Below, in pieces: positions 1-8,392 of a stretch of DNA of 64,000 nucleotides. The first letter of the stretch is position 1; every line of letters starts with the position of its first letter. The notes beneath the pieces were generated by a model. The model saw nothing but the letters and a program-made list of their open reading frames with translations. It had not been told where the DNA came from and searched no databases. The translations under genes were made by a program, and so were the position numbers. This DNA is from Streptomyces shenzhenensis (GTDB taxonomy: Bacteria > Actinomycetota > Actinomycetes > Streptomycetales > Streptomycetaceae): NCBI RefSeq assembly GCF_021462265.1, contig NZ_JAJONF010000015.1, positions 62,001 to 126,000 of the forward strand. Direction: 5' to 3'.

Positions 1-2172
1 CCGCGCGGACAGGCAGGGGTGCAGGGGCGCGCCGTCGGCGGTGAACAGGTCGCGCAGCTGCCGCCAGGCGTCCTCCATGTCCCCGCGCCCGAGGGAGGCG
101 AGACCGCGGGCGCGCAGCAGCCGGGCGTGGGTGGCCCGGTTCTCGTCCAGGGAGACGGCCCGCCATACGGAGGGGGTGAACCAGGGCTCAGGCGGCACGG
201 TGCCGCGCAGCGCCCGTACGGTCAGGGCCTGCGCCTCCAGATCGGCGCGCAGCCGTGGCAGGCGCAGCACCGTGGCCTCCGTGAGGGCGTCCTCGATCAC
301 GCTCCCGGCCTCGGCGAACCGCCCGGTGGCCAGCAGCGTGTCCACCAGCGGCGGCACCGACCAGCCGCGCAGCCCGAAGGCGCGGGCGCCGCGCAGCCGC
401 TCGTCGGCGGTACGGGTCTGCCCAAGGTCCACGTCCGCCTCGTCCGCCTGGTGGGCGACCGCGGCGAGGACGGCGCGGGCGGCCGCCGCGTCGGGGGCGG
501 CGGGCGGCCGGCCGGAGCCGGGCGGGGCGCCGGTGGGCGGGGCGGACCGCGGCCGGGTGACCGCGGCGACCAGTGCGGCCAGGGTCCGGGTGTGCGGGGT
601 GTCCAGCCGGGCCAGGGGTCCGGCCGTGGCGGGCCGCCAACGCCCCGACGCGTCGGCGTGCCGGGCCCGGTCGAGCAGCGTGGGCAGGGCCGCCGTGTGC
701 TCGGGCAGCCCGGACTGGACGGCGATGCCCGCCGCCAGGCCGGCCAGGGCGAGCGCGAGGGTCCGGTCGACGAAGGGAAAGTGCTCAGCGGCGTCGACGA
801 GCAGCTCGAAGGCCTGGCGCTGGGCGGACTCGTGGGACAGGACGGAGGCCAGGGCACCGGCCGCGGCACAGCCGAACTCGGGTTCGCCGCCTTCCTGGAC
901 GAGCCGTTCGTACAGCTCACGGACCCAGCCCGGGTCGCCCGCGGCATGAGCGGCCGTCATGGCCTCGGCCAGCCGGCGGGCGCGCTCCGGCGGCCGTGGG
1001 CTGAGCCGGGCCGCCTGCTCCAGGGCGCGTGCGGCCTCCACCGCGTCCCCGCGACGCCAGGCGGAGGCCTCCAGGGCGGCGGCGACGGACGCGTCGGCGC
1101 CCACGGTGGCGGCGGCCAGGTGCCGGGCCCGGACCTCGGGCAGCACGGCGACCCTGGCGAGCTCCCGGTGCGCCTGCTGGCGCTCCCCCGCCGGGCGCCT
1201 GAGGTAGGCGGCCGAGCGGGCCAGCGGCTGCCGGAAGTCGAAGCGGTCCTCGGCCAGCGCGATCAGCCCGGCCGCCTCCGCGGGCGCCCACACCGCGAGT
1301 TCGTCGGTGCCGAGGGCGGCCATCACGGTGGCGACGGTCTCGCCGGGTCCGGCGGCCGCCGCGTACAGCAGGGCCCGGCGGGTGGCGGCGGGAAGCGCGT
1401 CGACGCGTACGCCGAAGACGTGCGCGTGCCGTACCGCTTCGGCGGGGCCCGGCGCACCGCGGCCCAGTTCCACGAGGGCCAGCGGGTTGCCCTCGGCCTC
1501 GGCGAGGATCTCCAGCCGGTGCCGGCCGGTGGGCGCGGCCGGCTGACGGTCAAGGAGGGCGGCGGCCGAGGTGGCGCTCAGCGGGCCCAGCCGCAGGGTT
1601 TCGGTGCCCGGCGGCGGGGTGGGCAGGTCGGCCTCGTGGCGTGCGGCGAGCAGCACGGTCAGGGCGCGGCCGGACAGCTGGCGGACCGCGGCGAACAGCG
1701 CCTCCGGGAAGGTTCGGCCGCACAGGTCGGCGTCGTCCACGCACACCAGCACCGGCCGGGACGCGGCGAGCCGGTCCAGCAGCGCGGTCACTCCCGCGTG
1801 CAGCTCGGCCTCGTCCACCGGGTCGTCCGCTCGCGGTGCGGCCGTCAGCGCCCGTTGCTGCGCGGCGGGCAGGGCGGCCAGCTCCTCCTGGACCGGCGGC
1901 GTCAGCAGCTGGCGCAGACAGGCGTGCCCGTGCCGTGGGTCCTCGGCCCAGCCCTGCGCCGCCAGTACCAGCACACCGTCGACGGCGGCCCGCTCCCGGA
2001 CGTGCCGGAGCAGCGTGGTACGCCCGGTTCCCTCCTCACCGAGGAGCAGCAGGGTCTGGGCGGCGCCGGGCTCCCGCGCCACGCACCGCAGAATCCGCCC
2101 GATCTCGCCGTCCCGGCCCAGAACGCCGACGCCGTCGCCGATCGTGGACTGCTGGGATGGGTGGACCGTCAT
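1..2172 (-). CDS. LAL-type (large ATP-binding) LuxR-family regulator, 3' end outside the window
   Basis: The minus-strand frame opens at an ATG at 2172 and stays open to the window edge, so 724 residues are visible and the C-terminus is missing. Seen: an N-terminal AAA/STAND-type ATPase with a P-loop at residues 45-52 (GEEGTGRT) and a Walker B-like VDDAD near residue 145, then a long alpha-helical, TPR-like Ala/Leu/Arg-rich region. Full-length family members are about 900 residues and end in a LuxR helix-turn-helix, which would lie beyond position 1. It is divergent from a second LAL regulator at 2854. The P-loop has Arg where Lys is usual, which may weaken ATP binding. The family assignment rests on domain order and on similarity to the neighbour; the regulated target is unknown. 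Confidence 0.8.
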   Translation of the reverse strand, partial: MTVHPSQQSTIGDGVGVLGRDGEIGRILRCVAREPGAAQTLLLLGEEGTGRTTLLRHVRERAAVDGVLVLAAQGWAEDPRHGHACLRQLLTPPVQEELAALPAAQQRALTAAPRADDPVDEAELHAGVTALLDRLAASRPVLVCVDDADLCGRTFPEALFAAVRQLSGRALTVLLAARHEADLPTPPPGTETLRLGPLSATSAAALLDRQPAAPTGRHRLEILAEAEGNPLALVELGRGAPGPAEAVRHAHVFGVRVDALPAATRRALLYAAAAGPGETVATVMAALGTDELAVWAPAEAAGLIALAEDRFDFRQPLARSAAYLRRPAGERQQAHRELARVAVLPEVRARHLAAATVGADASVAAALEASAWRRGDAVEAARALEQAARLSPRPPERARRLAEAMTAAHAAGDPGWVRELYERLVQEGGEPEFGCAAAGALASVLSHESAQRQAFELLVDAAEHFPFVDRTLALALAGLAAGIAVQSGLPEHTAALPTLLDRARHADASGRWRPATAGPLARLDTPHTRTLAALVAAVTRPRSAPPTGAPPGSGRPPAAPDAAAARAVLAAVAHQADEADVDLGQTRTADERLRGARAFGLRGWSVPPLVDTLLATGRFAEAGSVIEDALTEATVLRLPRLRADLEAQALTVRALRGTVPPEPWFTPSVWRAVSLDENRATHARLLRARGLASLGRGDMEDAWRQLRDLFTADGAPLHPCLSAR

Positions 2173-2853
2173 GCACGTACTCCCCGGGCGGTGCGCTGTT
2201 CCCTTGACCGGGGCCATCATCGCGGAGACCGGGGAGACCCGCTTCTGTCACATGACCAGTCACCGGCGCCCGCGGCCCGGCCGGCTCACCTCCGGCCCCG
2301 CCACACCGGCCCGGTCGGCTCACCCCCGTCACCACTCCTGACAGTCCCCCGACGGCACCGCTCCCGTCGACTCCCGCACGGCCGGCCTGCGGCCTGCCCC
2401 GCCGACCCGACCACGCCTCCCAGCCCACCGCCACCCCCGCGCCCCTGCCGCACCGGCACACCCGTGACGCTGCCCACCGACCCACCCGCAGTCCTGCCGC
2501 ACCGGCACACCCGCGCCCCGCCACCGCCACCCCCGCGCCCCTGCCGCACCGGCTGCCCACCGACACACCCGCAGTCCTGCGGCACCGGCACACCCGCGCC
2601 CCGCCACCGCCACCTCCACGACCCTGCCCACCGCCACCCCCACGGCGCTGCCCCACCGGCACACCCGCGCCCCGCCACCAGCACCCCCCACAGCCCTGCC
2701 CCACCGGCCTTCCCACGACCCTGCCCGCCGGCCCGGCCACGCCCGTGCCCCGCCGGCCCGGCCACGGCCCCTCTCGTCCCCTCCGCGGTTCCCGTCCGGC
2801 CATAGACCACTGGCAGGATTGTCGTATCAGCGGCTCGACGAGAAGGACGGCTC
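2173..2853. other. Divergent intergenic region with C-rich degenerate repeat tract
   Basis: This 681-base gap separates two divergently transcribed LAL regulator genes and must hold both promoters. Roughly 2424-2770 is an extremely C-rich, purine-poor tract. A 20-base motif beginning CTGCCGCACCGG recurs with few changes near 2445, 2494, 2541 (partial), 2578 and 2648, and CCGCCACCGCCACC-like segments lie between the copies. Open frames crossing it encode only low-complexity Pro/Arg/His or Gly/Arg sequence, so I do not call a gene here. The 40 bases before 2854 are more balanced and are the likelier promoter and leader for the downstream gene. Confidence 0.6.
2424..2770. repeat. C-rich degenerate direct repeats (20-base core, 5 copies)
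   Basis: Copies of a core reading CTGCC(G/C)CACCGGCACACCCG occur at 2445-2464, 2494-2513, 2578-2597 and 2648-2667, with a shortened form at about 2541. Spacing is irregular (about 49, 47, 37 and 70 bases). The strand asymmetry (C on plus, G on minus) is extreme. Confidence 0.6.
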
Positions 2854-5631
2854 ATGCGCGCCGGCACCACCGACCACTCCTTTGATCCGGGCATCCTGGG
2901 ACGGGCCGCCGAGCTGGGGCGCCTGGACCGGCTGCTCGGGGCGGTGGACGGCGGCGGCCCGCAGGTGCTGGTGCTGAGCGGGGAGCCGGGGACGGGCAAG
3001 AGCACCCTCGTCGACTGGGCGGCCGAGCAGGGCCGGGCCCGGGGGCTCGGGATCCTGCGGGTGCGCGGCAGCGAGGGCGAGGCGGGTCTGGGGCTGTCGG
3101 GTGTGCACCAGCTGCTGCATCCGCTGCTGCCCGGAGAGGGCCTGCCCGCAGGGCAACGGGAGGCGCTGGACCGCGCCTTCGGACCGGAGGCGGCGCAGTA
3201 CGAGCTGAAACTCGATCAGCTGTCCCTGTGCGTCAGCGTGCTCGGGCTCATCACCGAGGCCGCCGCACGCCGGCCGCTGCTCCTGCTGGTGGACGACGCC
3301 CAGTGGCTGGACCTCGGCTCGGTGGACGTGCTGGCCTTCCTCGCCCGGCGTCTTGAGGGCCGGCCGGTGGTGCTGCTGCTGGCCGCCCGCGAGGACGGCG
3401 TACCGGCCCGCTTCGACCGGGTCTTCCCGCAGATCACCGTGGGTCCGCTGAGCCGTACCGCGGCCGGGCAACTGCTGGACGCGCAGCCGGATCCGCCGCG
3501 CGGCAAGGCACGGGCCGAGATCCTCCAGCAGGCGGCCGGCAATCCGCTGGCCCTGATCGAGCTGCCCCGCGCCCTGGCCCGGGGCCGGGCCGGCGACATG
3601 GGGGCCGGCGGGGCGGGGGGTGCCACCCTGCCGCTCACCGCACGTCTGGAGAACCTGTTCGCCGCCGACCTGCCGGGCCTGCCGGCGCCCACCAGGGCGG
3701 CGCTGCTCCTGGTGGCCGCGGCCGGCCCGGCCCGGCTGACCGATCTCATCCGGGCCGCCCCCGACCTGGACCTCGTATCGGCGCTGGACCCCGCCGAACG
3801 CGCCGGCCTGGTGCGGGTGGCGGACGGCGCGGTGCTGCTGCGGCATCCGCTGGTGCGCTCGGCCGTCTACCACGCGGCCTCCTTCCACGAGCGTCGGCAG
3901 GCCCATCTCGCCCTGGCCGCCGCGCTGGCCGAGGAGCCGGACCGCCGGGCCTGGCATCTGGCCGCCGCCGCGACCGGCCAGGACGCGGAGGTCGCCGACG
4001 CCCTGGCGGAGAGCGCCGAACGGGCCCGGGGCCGGGGCGGCTACGCGGCGGCCGCGACCGCGCTGGAACGCGCCGCCGCGCTGACCCCGGCGCCGGAGCT
4101 GCGGGCCCGGCGCCTGCTGACGGCCGCGCAGGCGGCGATGTTCGCCGGTCATCCGCAGTGGGTGAGCGAGCTGAGCGGCCGGGTCGGCCGGCTGACCGAG
4201 GATCCCCGGCTGCGCGCCGAGGCCTCGATGCTGGGCGGCTGGGCGCTTGGCGTGACGCTCCGTCACGAGGAGGCGCTGGCACTTCTGCTGGGCGTCGCCG
4301 AAGCCACCGCCACCTCGGCTCCCGGCCTCGCCCTCGGCGCCCTGAGCACCGCCGCGACGTCCGTCTACAACTCCGGCACACCGCACTACCGCGCCGAACT
4401 CGACCGGATCGGCGCCCTGATCGACAGCGACGGGGATCCCGCCGCCCGTGCCTGGGTGCGGACGGTCGCCGATCCCGTTCACGAACGGCCGCTTCTGGCG
4501 CGGCACTTGGCGGACGGGATGGCCGCCCTGGTGCAGGACGAGTCCCTCGGCAACCTCACGGCGCTGGGCGGCACGACGTGGATCCTGGACGAGACCGAGC
4601 AGGCTGTGCGTGTCCTCGGGCGGACCATGGACCTCCTGCGGCGGGCCGGCAGCGCGGGCACGAACGCGACCGTGACCCAGGCGCTCGCCCTCGCCCTGTT
4701 CGAGAGCGGCTCGTGGACGGCGGCCGGGGAAGCGGCGGACGAGGCGTTCTGGATGGCGACGGAGGCGGGAGCGGACAACGTGACCGTGGGCGCCGACATC
4801 CTGCGGGCCACCCTGTGCGCGCTCCAGGGCGACCCCGCGGCCGCCCGGACGCGTGCGATGCGGGCCGTACGCGGCATGGACCCGCGCAAGTCGCTGAGTC
4901 TCCGGGTCCGCCACCGGCACGCCATGGGCATGGCCGCGTTCGTCGCCGGCGACCACGTGGACGCGTACGAGCAGTTGCGCGCGACCTTCACCCGGGACTT
5001 CCGCCCGGCCCCCGTGCACTACCACGCCTCGCTCTACTACCTGGGCGACCTGGCCGCCGCGGCGGTCCGGGCCGGGCGGGCGGACGACGCGCGCACGGTG
5101 GTCGACGCCGTCGAGCAGGACCTGCGGCCCGACCCTTCTCCCCGCCTGGCGGCCGTGCTCCACCGGGCCACCGCCCTGCTGACGGACACCGAGGACGCCG
5201 AGCGGCACTTCCGCGCCGCCCTCGACGACTCGGCCACCGACTGCTGGCCCTTCGAGAAGGCCCTCGCCCACCTCGACTTCGGCGAGTGGCTGCGCCGGCG
5301 CCGCCGCAGCGCGGAGGCCCGCCCGCACCTGAGCGCGGCCCTGGAGTGCTTCGAGCGCCTGGACGCCCGCCCCTGGACCGAGCGTGCGGCGGCGGAGCTA
5401 CGGGCGGCGGGAGCGGCGACGGCGCCCGCCGCCCCCGCGGGCGAACTCACGCCGCAGGAACGCCAGATCGCCGAACTCGCCGCCCAGGGCCTGACCAACC
5501 GCGACATCGCGGCCCGCCTCTTCCTCTCTCCCCGTACGGTCGGCTACCACCTGCACAAGGTCTTCCCCAAGCTCGGCATCACGGCCAGAGCCCAGCTCCG
5601 GGACGCCCTCACACAGGAGGACCAGGGCTGA
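2854..5631 (+). CDS. LAL-type LuxR-family transcriptional regulator
   Basis: A 925-residue protein of the usual LAL length. Seen: an N-terminal ATPase with Walker A GEPGTGKST at about residues 43-51 and Walker B LLLLVDDAQWLD at about 143-154, a central helical repeat region, and a C-terminal LuxR helix-turn-helix from about residue 865 (LTPQERQIAELAAQGLTNRD, then a segment ending RTVGYHLHKVF). Family knowledge: such proteins bind ATP and often an inducer, and activate transcription, frequently of catabolic or antibiotic genes. The start is supported by AAGGAC six bases upstream of the ATG. It is divergent from another LAL gene; the two may have arisen by duplication, but the visible sequences are clearly diverged. 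Target genes are unknown. Confidence 0.92.
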   Translation: MRAGTTDHSFDPGILGRAAELGRLDRLLGAVDGGGPQVLVLSGEPGTGKSTLVDWAAEQGRARGLGILRVRGSEGEAGLGLSGVHQLLHPLLPGEGLPAGQREALDRAFGPEAAQYELKLDQLSLCVSVLGLITEAAARRPLLLLVDDAQWLDLGSVDVLAFLARRLEGRPVVLLLAAREDGVPARFDRVFPQITVGPLSRTAAGQLLDAQPDPPRGKARAEILQQAAGNPLALIELPRALARGRAGDMGAGGAGGATLPLTARLENLFAADLPGLPAPTRAALLLVAAAGPARLTDLIRAAPDLDLVSALDPAERAGLVRVADGAVLLRHPLVRSAVYHAASFHERRQAHLALAAALAEEPDRRAWHLAAAATGQDAEVADALAESAERARGRGGYAAAATALERAAALTPAPELRARRLLTAAQAAMFAGHPQWVSELSGRVGRLTEDPRLRAEASMLGGWALGVTLRHEEALALLLGVAEATATSAPGLALGALSTAATSVYNSGTPHYRAELDRIGALIDSDGDPAARAWVRTVADPVHERPLLARHLADGMAALVQDESLGNLTALGGTTWILDETEQAVRVLGRTMDLLRRAGSAGTNATVTQALALALFESGSWTAAGEAADEAFWMATEAGADNVTVGADILRATLCALQGDPAAARTRAMRAVRGMDPRKSLSLRVRHRHAMGMAAFVAGDHVDAYEQLRATFTRDFRPAPVHYHASLYYLGDLAAAAVRAGRADDARTVVDAVEQDLRPDPSPRLAAVLHRATALLTDTEDAERHFRAALDDSATDCWPFEKALAHLDFGEWLRRRRRSAEARPHLSAALECFERLDARPWTERAAAELRAAGAATAPAAPAGELTPQERQIAELAAQGLTNRDIAARLFLSPRTVGYHLHKVFPKLGITARAQLRDALTQEDQG

Positions 5632-5695
5632 CCCGGCCGGGCGGGGACCCTCTGCTCCCTGACCCGCGAGGCGCGGCCGCGCCAGGCGTACGCCG

Positions 5696-5720
5696 ATTTA
5701 ATATCCTATAAATGCCCTTT
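5696..5720 (+). promoter_or_regulatory. AT-rich segment, candidate promoter of the leader ORF and phosphatase
   Basis: An unusually AT-rich stretch for this genome (GATTTAATATCCTATAAATG around 5696-5715) lies 65-85 bases before the leader ORF. It contains TATAAA- and TAATAT-like hexamers suited to a -10 element. No convincing -35 was fixed, so the call rests on composition and position. Confidence 0.35.
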
Positions 5721-5782
5721 ATCCTGTTTGTTCATTCTCGCTGCGGCCACGGTGGTGGAGCAGGCACGCGCCAGGAGGCGGA

Positions 5783-5887
5783 ATGCACCGCTCGATCGTG
5801 TGGGCGGACCCGACGGCGTCGACGCGGAGCGACGGTCGTCGGCCGAAGGCGCCCGCGACCCGGCCCCGCGCCGCCGGACCGTCGTGA
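5783..5887 (+). CDS. Putative 34-residue leader ORF translationally coupled to the SpoIIE phosphatase
   Basis: An ATG at 5783 follows a near-perfect Shine-Dalgarno (CAGGAGGCGGA, AGGAGG core at 5773-5778). The reading frame begins MHRSIVWADP, runs 34 codons and ends in a TGA whose last base is the A of the next ATG (TGATG at 5885-5889). The downstream phosphatase start has no good ribosome site of its own. I infer that the small ORF is translated and that its termination delivers ribosomes to the phosphatase gene. No known domain is visible in the peptide. It could be a leader with no independent function, or the SD could belong to a mis-assigned start. Confidence 0.45.
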   Translation: MHRSIVWADPTASTRSDGRRPKAPATRPRAAGPS

Positions 5888-7221
5888 TGACGGGAATCGG
5901 AGGAAGAGAGCACGCGGAGGAGCCCCACCTCTCCGACCTGCACCTTCGCCTGCGGGCCGAGCTGGGCCGGATCGACGAGCAGTTGCGCGCCCTGCTGACC
6001 GCCATGGACCGGCTGCAGAGCCTGCTGGAAGCGGTGGTGGCCATCAGCCGGGAGGTCGAGCTCCCGGCGGTGCTGCAACGTATCGTGACCACCGCCATGG
6101 AGTTGGTGGGCGCCCGTTACGGGGCGCTGGGAGTGCTCGACGAGTCGGGGGAGCACCTGGCGCAGTTCATCACCGCCGGCCTGTCCGAACAGCAGCGCGC
6201 CGCTCTCGCCGGGACCGGCTTCCCCCGCGGGCTGGGGGTCCTCGGGCACCTGATCCACCACCCCGAGCCGCTGCGGGTGGATCACATCCAGACTCATCCG
6301 GCCTCCGTCGGATTCCCGCCCGGCCATCCGCGCATGCACACCCTGCTCGGCGTCGCCATCAGCGTGCGCGGCGAGGTCTACGGCGACCTCTACCTCACCG
6401 AGCGGCGCGACGGAAAGCCCTTCGACGCCCACGACGAGGGCGTGCTCGTCGCCCTGGCCGGCGCGGCCGGCATCGCGATCGAGAACGTCCGCCTGTTCGA
6501 ACGGGTGCGCGCCGGAGCCGAGCAGTTCCAGCGCCTGCTGCTGCCCACGCTGCCCGACCTGCGGCCCTTCACGGCCGCCGCCGTCTACCGGCCCGCCGCC
6601 GAACCCAGCCGGCTCGGCGGGGACTGGTACGACGCCGTCCCGCTGCCCGGCAACGTCGTGGCGGTCGTCATCGGCGATGTGGTGGGGCACGACATCAGGG
6701 CCGCGGCCGCCATGGCCTCCGTCCGCAACATGCTGCGCGCGCTGCTGTTCGAAGGCGGCGGCACGCCCGGCGCGGTTCTCGCCCAGCTCGATCGCACTCT
6801 GCACGCCATCACCGACACTCCCGTCACCACCACGACGCTGGCCCGCATCGAACCGGACGGGCCGGGCTGGCGGCTGAGATGGAGCAGCGCGGGGCACGTC
6901 CCGCCGCTGCTCATCACCCCTGGGCACGAAGCGGAGTACCTGTTCGTCGAGCCCGGGCTGCCGCTCGGGGTCGACTGCGAACAGCCGCGCCCCGACCACT
7001 CCCGGTTCGTGCCCCCGGGCGCCACCCTGGTCTTCTTCACGGACGGGCTGATCGAGCGCCCGGACCGGTCCATCGACGCGAGCCTCGACGACCTCACCGG
7101 CCTCGCCACCGCGTACGCCGATCTGCCCCTGCAGGAGTTCGTCCAGGCGCTGGCCGACCACCACCCGAGCGACGGTCACGACGACATGGCCGTGCTCGCC
7201 CTGCGCGTCCCGCCCGCCTGA
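5887..7221 (+). CDS. GAF-domain PP2C/SpoIIE-type serine phosphatase
   Basis: From the ATG at 5887 the protein has 444 residues. Seen: a short coiled-coil-like N-terminus (about 12-45), a GAF domain (about 50-190, ending VALAGAAGIAIENVRLFERV), and a SpoIIE/PP2C phosphatase domain with GGDWYDAV, VIGDVVGHD, SSAGHVPPLL, FFTDGLIERPD and HDDMAVLALR. Those aspartates are the metal-binding residues of the family. RsbU/SpoIIE-like enzymes typically dephosphorylate anti-sigma antagonists in stress or developmental signalling, with GAF as the sensor; Streptomyces has dozens. In-frame alternatives run upstream to a TTG at 5728, but TGATG coupling to the 5783 leader favours 5887. An AT-rich segment (TTTAATATCCTATAAAT, near 5697-5713) upstream may be the promoter. 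Confidence 0.88.
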   Translation: MTGIGGREHAEEPHLSDLHLRLRAELGRIDEQLRALLTAMDRLQSLLEAVVAISREVELPAVLQRIVTTAMELVGARYGALGVLDESGEHLAQFITAGLSEQQRAALAGTGFPRGLGVLGHLIHHPEPLRVDHIQTHPASVGFPPGHPRMHTLLGVAISVRGEVYGDLYLTERRDGKPFDAHDEGVLVALAGAAGIAIENVRLFERVRAGAEQFQRLLLPTLPDLRPFTAAAVYRPAAEPSRLGGDWYDAVPLPGNVVAVVIGDVVGHDIRAAAAMASVRNMLRALLFEGGGTPGAVLAQLDRTLHAITDTPVTTTTLARIEPDGPGWRLRWSSAGHVPPLLITPGHEAEYLFVEPGLPLGVDCEQPRPDHSRFVPPGATLVFFTDGLIERPDRSIDASLDDLTGLATAYADLPLQEFVQALADHHPSDGHDDMAVLALRVPPA

Positions 7222-7327
7222 TAACCCCGGCGGCCAGGCCGAACAGCCGGCTCAACGGTGCCGTGGAGGATCCGGGAGATCCGTCGGATGATGGACCGAG
7301 GGGCGATGTCGATGCGGAGGTCGCCCG

Positions 7328-8350
7328 ATGACTGTCGCGCGGCATGCCCGGCTCCGGCACGGTGGTACGGCTGTCCTGGACGTCTGTGTCGTCGCCGCGC
7401 TCTACTACGGCTCGGCCAGACTGGGGCTGCTGCAGACACTGGTGCGCGGCCAGGTCACCCCGCTGTGGCCGCCCACCGGTGTCGCGGTCGCGGGCCTGCT
7501 GCTGCGCGGCCCACGGGTCTGGCCCGGGATCGCGCTCGGCGCGCTCCTGACCAACGTCGCCCTCGGGCCGTCGGGCTGGGCCGTACTCGTGATCGCGACG
7601 GGAAACACGGTCGCACCCGTCTGCTCGTACCTGCTGCTCCGCCATGCGGGATTCCGGACGGAACTCGACCGCCGGCGGGACGTGCTCGCGCTGATCTTCC
7701 TCGGCGCGTTCGCCGGGACGCTGATCAGCGCGACGACAGGCAGCGCGACCCTGGCTCTCTCGGGTGCGGTGGCCGCCGGCGGCTTCTGGCCCACCTGGTG
7801 GGTCTGGTGGACCGGCGACGCGATGGGCGTCATGGTGGTGACGCCGGTCCTGCTCGTGCTGCGCTCGGCGCGATGGCCGAAGAACGTTCCGGCCGCCCGC
7901 TGGGCGGAGGCGCTGCTGCTCGTCGCGGCCACCTACGGCGTCGGTCTCCTGGAGAACGGCAGGACGCCCCTCCTGTTCCTCGGCTTCCCCTTGCTGATCT
8001 GGGCGGCCTTCCGGTTCCAGCTGGCCGGGGCGGCGCCCTGCGCGCTGGCCGTGTCGATCTTCGCGATCCTCTCCGCCGTCCGGGGCGCCGGTCCGTTCGC
8101 CGGTCACGACCTGCTGACCCGGATGATCACCCTGCAGGCGTTCAACGGTTCCTCCTCATTCACCGCGCTGCTCGTCGCGGCGGCCGTCTGCGAGCGCGAC
8201 GCGACCCAGAAGGAGGTCGCGCGAGCCTGCGCCCAGCTCGCCGACATGGTGGCCAAGGTCACCGCGGTCGGCCACCACACACCGCCCCCCGACGCCGCGG
8301 ACACCAGGAGCGACGGGAAACCCGGCGAACGCCCCAGCGGCCGGCCGTGA
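7328..8350 (+). CDS. MASE1-domain integral membrane protein
   Basis: A 340-residue protein with about eight hydrophobic segments and the MASE1 features of conserved N-terminal aromatic/proline motifs (VTPLWPPTGVAVAGLLL and a later GFWPTWWVWWTGDAMG). MASE1 is a membrane sensor domain usually fused to histidine kinase or diguanylate cyclase modules. Here it ends shortly after the last membrane segment (helix DATQKEVARACAQLADMVAKV plus a short polar tail), so no effector domain is attached. GGAGG eight bases before the ATG supports the start. It lies 106 bases after the SpoIIE phosphatase on the same strand, so it may sense a membrane signal for that phosphatase; this is inference from adjacency. 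Confidence 0.82.
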   Translation: MTVARHARLRHGGTAVLDVCVVAALYYGSARLGLLQTLVRGQVTPLWPPTGVAVAGLLLRGPRVWPGIALGALLTNVALGPSGWAVLVIATGNTVAPVCSYLLLRHAGFRTELDRRRDVLALIFLGAFAGTLISATTGSATLALSGAVAAGGFWPTWWVWWTGDAMGVMVVTPVLLVLRSARWPKNVPAARWAEALLLVAATYGVGLLENGRTPLLFLGFPLLIWAAFRFQLAGAAPCALAVSIFAILSAVRGAGPFAGHDLLTRMITLQAFNGSSSFTALLVAAAVCERDATQKEVARACAQLADMVAKVTAVGHHTPPPDAADTRSDGKPGERPSGRP

Positions 8351-8358
8351 CCGGCCGC
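8337..8358. terminator. Hairpin between convergent genes
   Basis: A perfect 8-bp stem (GCGGCCGG and CCGGCCGC) with a 6-base loop spans the stop codon of the MASE1 gene. It is followed by more GC-rich dyads before the convergent SDR gene ends at 8393. The location fits a bidirectional, U-poor Streptomyces-type terminator. Confidence 0.45.
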
Positions 8359-8392
8359 CCCGGCCCCCGGGCTGTTCAGGCACCGGCCGGTT

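Noticed and set aside
19-2805. Very long plus-strand open frame (over 900 codons) opposite the first LAL gene.
   Set aside because: Its translation is Gly/Arg/Gln-rich low-complexity sequence, an artefact of GC-rich codon use; the minus strand carries a clear ATPase with P-loop and Walker B.
2827-5328. 833-codon minus-strand frame opposite the second LAL gene.
   Set aside because: Shadow of a strong LuxR/LAL gene; no domain and no codon-position bias of its own.
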